DNA from: Thoreauomyces humboldtii
Lineage: Eukaryota > Chytridiomycota > Chytridiomycetes > Spizellomycetales > Powellomycetaceae
DNA: 51,260 bases
Direction: 5' to 3'
Assembly: GCA_027596035.1 (NCBI GenBank)
Contig: JADGJA010000065.1
Location: 1 to 51,260 of the forward strand
Part shown: positions 22,008-33,680 of the stretch, piece after piece
Position numbering within the stretch: the first letter of the stretch is position 1
Layout: each line of letters opens with the position of its first letter
Translations under genes and position numbers: made by a program
The notes under the pieces: model-generated
What the model was told of the DNA's origin: nothing
The model's input: only the letters and a program-made list of their open reading frames with translations
The model's database searches: none

Positions 22008-24771
22008 ATGACGTACGGTCCTCCGCAGACCTCTAGCCCGTCGGACACCCTTCCTTCCGCAGCAACATTCAACGCCGAGCTCTTGCAAACCTACTATCCA
22101 AGCAGCGCAGCTAGCAAGACGCTGGGTAGCTCTACGCTCTCGCACCTCCAGAATTCTTTCACATCATCGGCAGCCAGTGGTATGCAGGCAGCCGCAGCCG
22201 CTGGTCCGGTCAATCACCGCCTCTCCACGCAACAACTCCATCATCATCGATTACCTCAATCGCTTCACCATCCGCCGATGCCTGCTCACCACCACCATCA
22301 GCTCTCGCTTCTTCCGCATCAGTTGCAGATCCCCACGTTCAATCGGTTGACGGAAGGCGCCTCGGGAGGCGTCTCGCCTCGCAACATATACAGTCAGTCG
22401 GCGCAGGGCTCTTTGATGGACGAAGGCAACGCAGGGGCATCTAAGACCTCTACGAAGCCAACGACATCATCGGAGGTTTCGACGTCTGCAGCTTCGACAC
22501 CTGCACCCGCAGCAACGCCGACCCCGCTAGCGCCTCCGATGGTCGCGGAAGGAGAGATTTACTCTGCTGTGTACTCCGGCATCGGTGTCTACGAGATGAT
22601 GGCAAATGGTGTGGCTGTTATGCGCCGAAAGAGTGACGGTTATCTCAATGCCACCCAGATCCTCAAGGTCGCCAATGTCGACAAGGGGCGACGAACCAAG
22701 ATTCTCGACAAAGAAGTAATGATCGGAGAGCACGAAAAGGTTCAAGGTGGCTATGGCAAGTACCAAGGAACATGGTGAGTCGTGTGCGCAGCATCGCTAC
22801 TAGACCTATCCGTCCGTTCGCAAGCTCAACCATCGCTTCCGTTCAGGGTGCCATTTGCTCGAGGTGTTCAGTTAGCCCAACAGTACGGCGTGGAAACTCC
22901 ATTACAGCCCATGTTCGACTTTGCCTTCCCAGCTCCTGGCCGATCCGACCATACCCCGACTAAAGAGCAAGTCTATGCTGCCAATCGGGACTTTCTGAAA
23001 AGCCAACCACCCAAGCCGAAGGAGCCTGGGGAAGCGACCAAACGCAAGAAGACGCGCATGCCCAAACGACTTGTCGAGATTGTCGAGAAGCCGGATGTCA
23101 TGGAGGAAGACACACCGGAGAGCACGATCGCCTCTCCTGCGGTCTCACACAAGCGGCAGAAGATCGAACCCGATCCGGACGCTTACGTGGAAACGAACGC
23201 CGAAAAGTATAGGGCAATGCTCATGGCCATGTTCGTGCACGAGGATCCACACTACATTCCGGATATCCTTTCCGGAACGACCTTGCCCAGCGATCTTGAC
23301 CTCGATAACGTGATCGATGAGCAGGGTCATACATCGCTGCACTGGGCCGCAGCACTGGCTAGGATCAATGTCGTGCGAGTGCTGCTTCAAAGAGGTGCCA
23401 ACATCCGCAGTGTTAACAACGACGGCGAAACTCCTCTCATTCGGGCAGTACGCGTTACAAACAATTACGACACACAGACCTTCCCAGAGCTTCTCGACTT
23501 GCTCCATCCGACCATCCCACTCGTCGACGGCAAGAACCGAACTGTTCTTCATCATATCGCGGCCACCGCCGGCCTCGAAGGACGCGTGGCTGCAAGCCGC
23601 TACTACGCCGAATGCTTCCTTGAGTGGGTTGCTCGACACACAGGCAACTTTTCGTCGATCGTCGACGTCCAAGATATTGCTGGAGATACCCCTTTGAACG
23701 TCGCCGCCCGCATCGGCAGCCGGAATCTAGTTGAGCAGCTTATGGAAGTAGGCGCCGATCCCAACATTGAAAACAAAGCAGGACTTCGTCCTATGGATTT
23801 CGGATTCGAAGACGTCCCCGGAATGCGGCGAAACAGTCATACAAACCCGTCAGTAGAGGCAGTAGCGGGTACTTCGGAACTAGAGCGGCCTCATGAGGGA
23901 GCGAGCAGAGTGGTATTCCCCAGCATACGAACGGACGATGAAGATGCGGCGTTAGCGTTGAGCCAGGTAGCCAGTGCGACAAAAGGACGCGAAATTGCTA
24001 GTGGTAAGTTGCGCATTCTAGTACAACCTATAGCGATGACGATCAGTCAAATCTGACTTGTCTGTCTTCCTAGCCGTTCAGCAGATGGTTGACGAGATGT
24101 CTACGACATTCACCGATGAGATGCAATTCAACGTATCCCAATTGGACGAAATCCGCGAGCAGCTGCGTCAAGTGACGCGCGAGCTTGCCGAAGTACGCAA
24201 GGTCAATCACAGCCTGCGCAAGGAGAACAGGCAGTTGCCGGATCTTCTATCGCGCATTCGAGAGCTGGAAGAGAACCTTGGACGCGAAATGGCCCGAAGC
24301 GGTTTCCAAGATCTCTCCGCTGCTCAAAACCCAACGGACAGCGCCATTCCTTTCACAGTTGGAGGCGCCCCAGCCAGCCTGATGGACGTTCCCGCCCCTG
24401 GTGGAATGGTCTCCTATCTATCTCACGATGGACCCGTTTCACCAGGCAGCATGTCGACCTCGTCTCATCCGCTGGCCGAAGGAGACGACTCTGGCGACGT
24501 CGAATCCCTTCGTCGAACACTAGAGGAGCGAGCTCGAGTAGAACGGTCACTCCGAGCGGAAATCCTTCAGCTACGATCCTCGACCCCCGGTGTTACCGAA
24601 CGTTCATGCAAGCAGATCATCGCTGCGTGCTGCAGGGTACCTTTCGAGCAAGTCGACGCTTTGCTGAAGCCTTTGCTAGAGGCCGTTGAGTCGGACCAGG
24701 ATGTGGACACCAGTGCGGTTGCGGCTTTCATGATGGCTGTAAAAAGGAGGGAAGGGGCGGCGGCGATGTGA
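22008..24771 (+). CDS. MBP1: APSES (KilA-N) / ankyrin transcription factor, MBP1/SWI4 type
   Basis: Exons 22008-22774, 22847-24003 and 24074-24771 give about 873 residues. In fungi this family forms the DNA-binding part of MBF/SBF, which drives G1/S genes through ACGCG boxes. After a disordered Ser- and His-rich start, the APSES domain spans about 183-270: [37 protein letters not shown], then [16 protein letters not shown] across the first intron. A basic segment ([10 protein letters not shown]) follows. Ankyrin repeats lie at about 412-460 ([20 protein letters not shown]) and 528-566 ([20 protein letters not shown]). The C-terminus is coiled coil (about 648-715), likely for pairing with a Swi6-like partner. 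The order of domains and size match Mbp1/Swi4/Res proteins; which paralogue it is cannot be told. The promoter carries ACGCG cores, which suggests self-regulation. Confidence 0.93.
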
Positions 24772-25258
24772 TGGAGTTCGGGATGCGAAAGACCCGCAAC
24801 CTGGCGGTGTCCCAAAGTGAAGGATGGTCGATACGGTCATTTCCGTGTGCATAGCGAAGAAAGGGATTTGGGCTTGAGAAGAAGACCCTTTGGAAGTCCC
24901 TTTTCTTTTTGGAAGAAAACAAACGTTTGACAGACGTTCCAACTACAGCTGCTTTATACAGTGAAAACGAATTGCTGCGAGAGGGGATGGTCGTGTCAAC
25001 CGGGTGCGCTGCGAAGTTACAAGAGAGGACGAAGAGCTGTCGGATGGTCACAAAACGCAGGCACCGCAGGCTTCTCGACCAAAAATAGCTCGCATCAGAC
25101 GCAGTTCCTTCAAAGACACAGAGGCGTTCGAAGGTTCGGCATGTTGTTCTTTCCTCAAGTCGCGCCGAATAGCAAGCATTTGTAGAGCTCCTGCCTCGCA
25201 CACCGCCTTATTTCTACCAGCAAGCATCCATTCCTCCTAGATTAGATAGCGACGAGCC
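24772..25258. other. Intergenic region upstream of the histidine phosphatase gene
   Basis: This 487-bp stretch holds the 3' region of the MBP1-type gene and the upstream region of the next plus-strand gene. Short open frames on both strands show no conserved motif. No repeat, RNA gene or regulatory motif stands out. Confidence 0.45.
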
Positions 25259-26632
25259 ATGGTCGGCAAAAACACTTGTCTGGTTGTTACCGTCATTCGT
25301 CAGTACGTGTCGACGATGGTTCTTCCGTATTTGCTTGAGGGTAGCTCATCCATCTTCCGGTTGGCAGTGCTGAGACCGATCAAAACGCTGCAGTGCCCCG
25401 AATTTTGCAAGGGCAGTCCGGTGAGAAATTGCACCAGTCTGGAGAAGCCCAGGAGTACGTTGTGATTGATTCTCTGACTCTTCAATAACAACCAATCAAG
25501 AATCTGCTATCAATGCCCTGGGTATGAAGCAAGCGGCGGCACTGGCATGGAGGCTCAAGAAAGAGCGTTTTGACCATATATACACGAGCGATCTCGTGCG
25601 AGCAAAGCAGGTGCGAACGCATCTATTCCTACGGGCAAAAAAGGAGTCTGTGAGGCTCATCGCGACCCGCCCTTTGCTCCAGACTGCGTATGAGATTGCC
25701 AAACACCATTCCAACACGCCTCTGTCCAAAGACACGAGGTTGCGCGAGCAGGTCAGCTCTCGAAGCTTTGACATTCGCTAGCGTGGATGCAATTGTAGTA
25801 AGCTCACTTTGCTGTCTTCGACGATGTGCAGGACCTTGGAGACCTCACAGGACTTGCCTGGCCACAAGCAAAGCAGATTCTCAAAACCGAAGACCGGTCC
25901 TTTGACGAGCACATTGCCGAAAAGGGGGAGAGCAACCGACTGTTCAAGGAGCGTGTGGTGGACTTTTACTCCAACGTTGTGGAATGTCACCTTGTGGATC
26001 CACACGATCAGCTCCTTAGGGCTTCCTCGACTGATTCCCTGGCTGATAACCTCAACGACGAGCAGGCTGGATACACTCCCGACTCCGATCGATCCGTCAG
26101 CTCGCTCCACCAGTCTGTTTCCCACGCTTCCCTCCGCACTCCCCGCGCTCCCCGCATGCGACAGATCAACATCCTAATCGTGACGCACGGAGGTTGGATC
26201 CAGAGACTCATGGAGCACATCCTCGAGGACCTAGGATTCTCGGCCGACTGCGACATCCTCCACGGATTCCCGAAGAACTCGGCCGCATACCGGTTCAGCA
26301 TCAGCAAGATCTTTGACCGGGAAGGAGTCGACTACGAGTGGGAGGGACGCATCAACCTCATGAACTGCGTGGCTCATCTGGCCGCCATGAACAGACGGCC
26401 GGATCCCGTCACGGGGATCGTCACGCCTGCCGCCCAGCAGCTCAAGAAGAACGGTCAGAGCCCTGCTGGAAGTCCAGCTGCTTTGAGAAAGAGCAGACTT
26501 GCGGGGATGGGGTCGAACGCTTCCGGATTGAGCTTCACTAAGAAAAGTCTGGCGCAGTCTTTTGCCCAACCAAAGATGGCGCCGCACATTGGAAATGTGC
26601 CTACCGCGAGGGTGAAGTCACTCGGATGGTGA
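25259..26632 (+). CDS. TIGAR-like histidine phosphatase (phosphoglycerate mutase fold)
   Basis: Exons 25259-25302, 25368-25420, 25501-25610, 25683-25751 and 25832-26632 give about 358 residues. The fold uses a phosphorylated His. The first motif is assembled across the first intron as VIRHAETDQN (His15), followed by LQGQS as in TIGAR and yeast fructose-bisphosphatase-type relatives. ALGMKQAAALAWRLK, HIYTSDLVRAKQT and RLREQDLGDLTG follow. The second His is in VTHGGWIQRL (about 211). The closest family by pattern is TIGAR/fructose-2,6-bisphosphatase, so a small sugar phosphate may be the substrate, but this is inference. The usual RHG reads RHA, a variant also known in SixA-type members. An acidic, Ser-rich insert separates the two halves, and a basic Ser/Lys-rich tail of about 90 residues follows the domain. 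Four short exons encode the first 92 residues. All joints keep phase. Confidence 0.85.
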
Positions 26633-26976
26633 AGTCATCCGGCGCTATTCAGTGGAGTAGCGCCGGATTCCATGGGATTCCGCTCCTGATAAAGTTTGGA
26701 CGTTTTAATGATATCTTCATGTCCTTGGGTTGCTCTGTTGCTGGCTGTGAAGCGTGAGGAACTGTCGAGAGGTTTGGGTGTGAGTCATCTGGTCCAGGAA
26801 AAAGGGAGCCGACCCGCTGCGCAACAACCCGCTTGCGGCAAGCGGGTAGACCTTTCGGACCACAAGCGCCCTGAATCTTGGAGTCCTCTGACCCCACGCC
26901 AGCAGCAGGCAGACGTTACTTGGGAGCTACGCGGTACCAATCCCAGCAACTGTATCGCACAACTCAAGACACAGCA
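26633..26976. other. Upstream region of PMT2
   Basis: This 344-bp stretch separates the phosphatase stop from the PMT2 start. The PMT2 frame stays open upstream for about 33 codons but without an ATG, so Met 26977 was chosen. A perfect hairpin-forming palindrome lies at 26827-26847 (listed separately). Confidence 0.45.
26827..26847. repeat. Perfect 9-bp inverted repeat with 3-bp spacer
   Basis: ACCCGCTTG, CGG, CAAGCGGGT forms a perfect hairpin about 130 bp upstream of the PMT2 start codon. It contains CCGCTTGCGG, that is CCG and CGG half-sites in inverted order four bases apart, the pattern bound by fungal zinc-cluster (Zn2Cys6) factors. A regulatory role is inference. Confidence 0.6.
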
Positions 26977-29900
26977 ATGACAGCCGTGGTGGATCCTGAG
27001 CTAAAGAGCAGTTCGGACGGCATTCTCCGCCAGCGTCCTCAGAATGGCGCAACGAAAGAGGAAGTCCCTACGTTCGTGGTCGATGATGTTCTGACGAAGG
27101 CCCAGCAAGTAAAAGAAAGCGTCAAGAAGGCTGCGGCTACCCTCCGACCAGCAGCATCACGATACAATGTGAGAGCGATCACGCGGGATGGCGCCGCAGT
27201 TCGGAAAGTCAGGTCGGACCTTGTAAACTGACGGCGGGACGCTCTCAGCGACCCCTCTGGCCCCAAACGACGGTGCAGTGGGCGATCCCTGTCGTCCTCA
27301 CATTAGCTGCTCTCTTCACTCGACTTTACAAGATCTCTTGGGCCGACTTTGTTGTGTGGTACGTGATCGCCTGTGCATCTTGCGTGAGGGCACGAGGAGG
27401 ACAGTTTCTGGCGCTAGGAAACTGAGGACGCATGATGCTGACCTTATGTTCCATTGTCACTTTGTTACAGGGATGAAGCTCATTTCGGGTATGTGCTGCA
27501 GGATAAATCTCTGGAAGTCAGGGACGCTAACACGCCGTTTTGTTCTCAGAAAGTTCGCAGGCCACTACTTGAAGCAAACGTTTTACTTCGATGTCCATCC
27601 GCCACTCGGCAAGATGATCAACGGCCTGGCAGGCTATGTTGGAGGATTCAACGGGACCTTTGAGTTCGAATCGGGGCATACGTATCCGACCGAGCTGCGA
27701 TATCCAGTCATGCGCATCGCCAACGCGTTGTTCGGAGCTGGCATGGTTCCTATTGCATACTTTACTGGACTTCAATTGCACGTTTCGGTCCCCGCTGCTA
27801 CCCTGATGTCCGTAATGGTTCTGTTTGACGTTGCGTTGACCTGCATCTCGCGATTCATCCTGCTCGACTCGATGCTTCTGTTTTTTACTGCAACAAGTGT
27901 GTTCTGTTTGTGCCGATTCCGGAATCTTCAGGTTTCCGCGTACGTGACCCTCCATAGTTAGACGGTTAGAACTACCTCTCATGCGCATTTTTTGTAGGCC
28001 CTTCTCTCGGGGATGGTGGCTCTGGATCTTCGCCACCGGAGTTTCATTGGGAGCTGTAGCAAGCGTCAAATGGGTGGGCTTGTTTGCAATCGCTCTCGTG
28101 GGCTTGGTAAGCCTGGCAAGCGCATTCAATCACTGCAACCGTAACTGATGAGATCGCTATCAAAACAGCACACCATTCAGGAACTCTGGGAGATGCTTGG
28201 GGACTTGAAGATGCCACCAGTGAGCGTCTTGCAATTGTCACCTGAAACTTTGGCGTGTGACTCATTATCGTCGTGCAGAAAACGTATGCTCGGCATTGGT
28301 TAGCGCGAATTATCTTCCTCATCGTCACACCCATCGCGGTGTATATCCTATCATTCGCGATCCACTTTGCCATTCTCAATCGTACCGGCCCTGGAGATGC
28401 GCAAATGAGCTCACTGTTCCAGGCCGGTCTACGGGGGAACGACTTTGATTCGAACCCCCTGGGTAGGTGGCAAAATTCAAGAACTAAGTATCTGCACATC
28501 AATCACTTATCGGCTCTGCGATACAGAGCTGGCATACGGATCGAAAGTTTCATTGAAGAATAACGGTCACGGAGGAGGACTCCTCCACTCGCACGTACAG
28601 CGGTATCCAACTGGTTCCGAACAGCAGCAAGTCACCTGCTACCACCACAAAGACAGCAATAACGAGTGGATTATCACGAAAGCTTGGGCGAAGGACAATG
28701 AAACAGAAACCGAGTCAGAGGAAGTTCAGTTCGTCGAGGATGGAGATGTGCTCCGGCTGAGTACGTTCCAAAACTGTCTATCGAACCTCCCGACAAACTC
28801 CCGAGCATTGACCAATCCTTCTGCTTCAGTTCACGCGGGGACCGGCCGTAATCTCCACAGCCACCCCGTCAAAGCCCCCGTGTCGACCGGCCAAAACGAG
28901 GTCTCGTGTTACGGAAACATGACCGTCGGCGATGCAAACGACCTTTGGAAGGTCGAACGAGTGAACGTAAGCTGAGTGTCATAAAATCGGCCGATGAAAG
29001 CGCGAAGCTCAACTCTAGTCCAGGATCTTTTCGAGTCGAAGTCGACGCGTATCAAATCGCTTACAACGAAATTCCGTCTCCGTCACCACCTCTCCGGATG
29101 CTTGCTCAGGTCACACTCAGTGTCACTTCCACAATGGGGCTTCAAGCAGTCGGAAGTAGTCTGTCAAAAGAAGGCGGATGACAATAGCCCAAACCATATG
29201 TGGAACATTGAGCAGCACACTCATGACAAATGTACGACCAAAGATTTGACTCTTGTCCAATCCCGCGCCTGACCACCCTTCTTTTCCAGTGCCCGCAGGA
29301 GGCAAAGGCGCATACCGCTCTAAGTTTATGAAAGACTTTGTGGATCTCAATGTTGCCATGTGGACATCGAACAACGCTTTGACCCCGGACCCGGACAAGG
29401 AACCTGACCAGCTTACTTCCACCCCCCTCGAGTGGCCCTTGCTGCTCGTTGGTCTCAGGATGTGCGGATGGGGAGACGATGCCATAAAGTACTGGCTCAT
29501 TGGAAACCCCGTGGTATGGTGGGGCAGCACCGCCAGTCTCGGTGTCTTTCTCACCGTCGCTGGATTCTACGTCATCCGGGCACGCAGACGGTATCGAGAC
29601 TGGGAGAGTCCTGGTAAAACCTTTTCCCGAGGATCCGTGGTGATGTTGACCTGTTGCTCACTCACCATCTATTATCAGAGGCGGCCAACGATTTCGCTTT
29701 TGCCGGACAAGTCGGCTTTGTCGGTTGGGCCCTTCATTACCTGCCTTTCATGCTCATGGGTCGCGTCACCTAGTAAGTAGCCGCGGTAGACACGATCAAA
29801 GAGGACCGGCTCTTACATGGTCTTGGTGTATACAGCTTGCACCACTATTTCCCTGCGCTCTACTTTGCCATCATCGTGTTCTCGTTGACGGTGGATCATC

Positions 29901-30070
29901 TTGCGGGCAAGCTACCCCGGCTGTTCCACAACCTCGTGATCGGGACTCTCGGTCTCCTCATCATCGCCAACTTCATCTACTTCAAAGACTTTGCGTGGGG
30001 TTTCCAGGTCCCCGCATCCGAGTACAGTGGAAGGAAATGGGTGCAGAATTGGAACGTCGTCGACGAGTAG
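26977..30070 (+). CDS. PMT2: Protein O-mannosyltransferase, PMT2 type
   Basis: Thirteen exons (26977-27222, 27279-27358, 27471-27488, 27550-27939, 27998-28106, 28169-28219, 28279-28462, 28527-28760, 28830-28966, 29024-29231, 29290-29613, 29679-29772, 29836-30070) give about 769 residues. The enzyme moves mannose from dolichyl-phosphate-mannose to Ser/Thr of secretory proteins in the ER membrane. The catalytic loop motif VVWDEAHFG is built across an 18-nt exon, and FYFDVHPPLGKMINGL follows. The lumenal MIR region shows GGLLHSHVQRYPTG, QQQVTCYHHKDSNNEW, GTGRNLHSH, EVSCYGNMTVGD and LPQWGFKQSEVVC. Late membrane helices include [39 protein letters not shown]. These read closest to the PMT2 branch (PMT2/3/6), not PMT1 or PMT4. 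An N-terminal cytosolic segment of about 80 residues precedes the first helix. The GT39 fold and size (yeast Pmt2 is about 759) agree. Confidence 0.92.
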
Positions 30071-30528
30071 ACGACGTATGCCTCCGTTGTTCCCTCCTTT
30101 CATTTAAGATTATTTCCGCTGCCATCATAACTCCTTCAGTCCACGGGCAGACTTGCTTTTCCTGTCGTCGCTTGCCCCGTCGACGCGCAGAACGGTGGCA
30201 TGAGTCATAGACGTGCCTGCTTCTTTTTCATTTGCAGCATCTGGCGAAAAAGTCCGATTTCTTTCTCGACGACATTTCCTCCCCAGCATTTTCATCGTCC
30301 GCCAAGTCTCCTGCCCGGAATTCCGTCTCTTAATCCTCCTTCGCCATCCCGGGGATCATTTTCGACGTGCAGTCTCCCTCTTGTCAAAAATCCTAGTGCC
30401 GTTTTGCGTCGCCGGTCGTTGATATCAGTCGACATTGGGTTATCTGGGCTTGCTCTCCTAGGCATTTCGCACCATAGCCTACAGACTCTTCACTTGAAAA
30501 ATCAGGGATCCGGCTACGGGGCAAGGAT
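30071..30528. other. Intergenic region between PMT2 and ORT1
   Basis: This 458-bp stretch is pyrimidine-rich (many TTTC and TCCT runs), as expected for a fungal promoter and leader ahead of ORT1. Short open frames have no recognisable motif. No repeat or RNA gene seen. Confidence 0.45.
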
Positions 30529-31782
30529 ATGACCGCGGGTCCGGACTCGGCGCGGCTCAGCCCGCCCGCAGATCTCCTCTTTGGCTCGGTGGGCAGTCTC
30601 GTCTTTCACGCGCGGGAGAGAAGGGGGTCCCCGAGGGGCTCGAACGGACCAAGGCGAGAACGGATCGCTCATGCTTTCGGGCTTCTCGTGGGGGCGCTGC
30701 TCTTCACGCTCTAGATCGCGGGAATGGTGGGCATGCTCTTTCAGTTTCCTTTCGATACCGTCAAGGTCAGGCTGCAATCGCAGCCTCACGGAGTGAACCA
30801 GCTCTTCCGCGGGCCTGTGGATTGCGCCGTGAAGGGGATCAAAGCTGGAGGGCTCAGGAGCTTGTACAAGGTGGGAAGTATGGCACGTTGAGTCTCGATC
30901 AAAAGGTAACGGTTGCTGACCGTTGCTGTTCACAGGGCATGTCAGCCCCGCTCGTCGGAGCGATGATCGAGAACTCGGCGCTGTTTGTAGCCTTCAATAA
31001 CATCCAGAATGCCATCCGAAGATACTCCGATACGCCCGATGATGCATCGCTATCCATGACCCAACTTACGCTTTCGGGATTCTTGTCTGGCGCCATGGTA
31101 TCGTTCGTCCTGACTCCAGGTACGGGGCCAGTCTCGCTAATGCCCGCGCGCCTGTCGAGTGGATCCTGACGAAGTTTCGACGAAAACAGTGGAACTTGTC
31201 AAGTGTCAGCTTCAGGTCCAAGATGTCTTTGTGAAACCCATCTCGCAAACGGAAGGAGGGCACCGTCATCAACATCCCCTGCCACAACCTCCGCGACACC
31301 ACGGACCCCTCAGCGTCATACTGCATACGTATCGAACGCACGGCCTTGCCGGCTTCTATCACGGTCATGTTGGTACTTTCCTCCGGGAAGCGGGCGGAGG
31401 AGCGGCCTGGTTTGGGACCTACGAACTCGTCGTCCGGGAGTTCGTGCATCGGAAACAGCGGGCTCATCGGAACTCGAACCCCGAAAATCGGACCACCGTT
31501 TTTGGGAAGCAGGACCTTTCGACGGGTCACATCATGTTGGCAGGCGCCGCAGCTGGAATGACCTACAACGCTACGTTTTTTCCGGCCGATTGCATAAAGT
31601 CGCGTCAGCAGACCACCGAAGGCGGCATGTCCTTCCTTCAGGTCACTCGCAAGGTGTACGGGGCAGAAGGATGGCGTGGGTTCTACAGGGGTTTCGGCAT
31701 TAATCTTGTCAGGAGTGCGCCAACTAGTGCAATGATCTTTGCAACTTATGTACGTTACCACGGCGAGAAGCGGATCTATTGA
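30529..31782 (+). CDS. ORT1: Mitochondrial ornithine carrier (SLC25 family)
   Basis: Exons 30529-30588, 30715-30870, 30936-31119 and 31190-31782 give about 330 residues. Ort1/SLC25A15 swaps ornithine for protons, arginine or citrulline across the inner mitochondrial membrane, feeding arginine and urea-cycle metabolism. The three carrier repeats each have their signature: PFDTVKVRLQ, then PVELVKCQLQ (rebuilt across an intron) and PADCIKSRQQ. Ort1-type features include FRGPVDCAVKGIKAGGLRSL, YKGMSAPLVGAMIENSALF, VGTFLREAGGGAAWFGTYE, AGMTYNATFFPADCIKS and FYRGFGINLVRSAPTSA. The first intron (30589-30714, 126 bp) is longer than most here, and its donor (GTGGGC) is weak. Two extra loops (after VKPISQ, and around RAHRNSNPENRTT) lengthen the middle of the protein. 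Substrate assignment rests on these motifs and is fairly firm within the ornithine/carnitine subgroup. Confidence 0.87.
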
Positions 31783-32003
31783 TAAGACAATGCCGAAACT
31801 AATTCTTCCCTTTTTCCAGGAGCTGCTCAGTCGACATTTACCATTTTAGAGAACACATGTACACCTTAGAATTGCAATTAGACAATGCGACGGTTGTCCC
31901 GTCCAGGACTCTCGAAAAGCAGCAACCATGCTCAACCCTATAGGCCACATTATAATTGGTACGCGGCGATGGAAAATAGATGAACTACTAAGCGTTCGAA
32001 CAA

Positions 32004-33334
32004 TCAGAGGCTAGCATTCGTGACCGTCTTGTCAGCTTCACGGATGCGATCCGCGACGTCCCCGCCCTGACCGCTTCCCTTAACAACGACAAACCCTCTG
32101 GACTTCGCGAAGGTCTCGCACAATAGCTCGTGGAACCGATGAGGACGTTCGGAAGCCAGGCCGTGACCGGCGCTCTGGAACACCTCGATCGGGCATCCGA
32201 TCTGCTTCGCGATGTGGTGAGAGTTTTTTGAGCGGATAAGCTGAAACGGAGAAAATATAGCGTTTAAGATGAACGGAAAGGGCCAGAGAAAAGGGAAGGG
32301 GAGAGATTGACGATGGTAAACTCACGCGGTCTTCCGTTCCGGTCATGACAAGGATCGGTATGCCGAGGTGTCCAATCTGCTTCAAGCGCGAGTTCGACAC
32401 GGAATGTGTCCTGATGGCAGCAAACTGGCCGCTGCGGCCCTTCTCGGACTGCTGACCCTTCTCCAGAATGCCAAGTTTCAAGTACTGAGGTAGTCACGAT
32501 GTGAGATAAGGTAAGGCTCAGTCTGGATCGTACGCGGCAGGCAGCGAGGATGGCGTTTCTTACGTGTTGCACCATGGCTCGGTTGTTGGGGAACCCGGAT
32601 CCGACAGGGGCCTCGGCATCAAGCCATGGCTACAAGGAAGGGAGAGCAGTGAGCACACTGCAACGCGATGCGGACGAAGTTTCGGGTTCGCCGACCCACC
32701 AACGCAAAGACGAGGTTGCAGTAAGTGTCCAGCATGTCCTTTTCCGACTTTTGTCCTCCGAACAAGATGCCGCCAAACGTCCAGATCGTGGAGAGCTGAG
32801 AATCCAGGCGTCAATTCGGCGAAAAAACTGCTGATTTCGAAAACGCTCACAGACTGCGACCCTTACCGGAGGTATCGTGTTTCCAGCATGCGTCGAGATC
32901 AACACCAAGGCCCCGAAGGTCTCCTGCGGTGCCAGCAGCGAAAGCTCCAAAGAGATCATTCCACCCATGGAGACGCCAGCCAGGTAGACGTCCTTGGTCC
33001 AGCCAAGGTGCAGCAGCAGCTCGTACGCGTCCTGGGCCATGTCTTTGACGGTATATCCGGCTCCCGGCTGCGTCGAGTGTCCCACGCCCCTGTTGTCGAA
33101 GATGCAGACTTCGTAGCCAGCGTCACGGGCCAGGAGTTCAGCGACGGTCGAGTCCCAGGCACGGAGGGTCCCCGAGAGACCCATCACGAGGAGGACCTTG
33201 TTGGGTCCGGAGCCGTGCAACTCGTAGCACAGGTTGTAAGGGCCACCCGACGGCCTGTCCTGGGCCACGGTTGCCCACATTGACTTGGAAGAAGGGTTTC
33301 CGGGGAGGCTGGCGGGGGGTTGCTGAACCGTCAT
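32004..33334 (-). CDS. Alpha/beta hydrolase
   Basis: Exons 33334-32867, 32795-32700, 32629-32564, 32484-32326 and 32240-32004 give about 341 residues. The fold is clear: an early strand and oxyanion turn LLVMGLSGTLRAWDS, FDNRGVGHST, the nucleophile elbow GVSMGG (Ser122), a strand with the acid in VMTGTEDR (Asp262), and the His in QSAGHGLASERPHRFHELL (His289). The triad is complete, so it is likely active. There is no signal peptide or membrane helix. The substrate cannot be told; homologous fungal proteins are annotated only as hydrolases. The cap region (about 157-230) is spread over the short middle exons. It shares a 346-bp upstream region with SMP3, which is transcribed the other way. All joints keep phase, and the model ends in DKTVTNASL and a stop. 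Confidence 0.85.
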
Positions 33335-33680
33335 TTCTTCTGTAGGCCGTAGGCAAGAGTTCTAGCGAGTACGTAAAACTGAAGGGACGGTCTGAAGGAG
33401 AACTCAGAGAGGGCAACAAGGAAGGGTGTTGGTTATGTGACTTTTGAGCCGTGCGGCGAAGAACAAGGTCGCGGCACTTGAAAAATGCCCAGGTGTGCAT
33501 ACAGGACAACAACCTTTTCCCACGGGCAACGAATAGAGCCGGACGACCGCCGCGTCACACAGAATGACACATGTTTCATTTTGTTCCGTCATGTCCGGAA
33601 GCGTCCGAAGACCACCGTCGTCAAAATTGTACAGGCAGGCAGTCTGTTCTTCAAGGCTCCTCTCTCCCCGTCGGCTCAAC
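33335..33680. other. Divergent promoter region of the hydrolase and SMP3
   Basis: Both flanking genes start at the edges of this 346-bp stretch and read outward, so it must hold both promoters. Small open frames overlap on both strands but show no conserved motif. No TATA-like box or repeat stands out. Confidence 0.5.
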
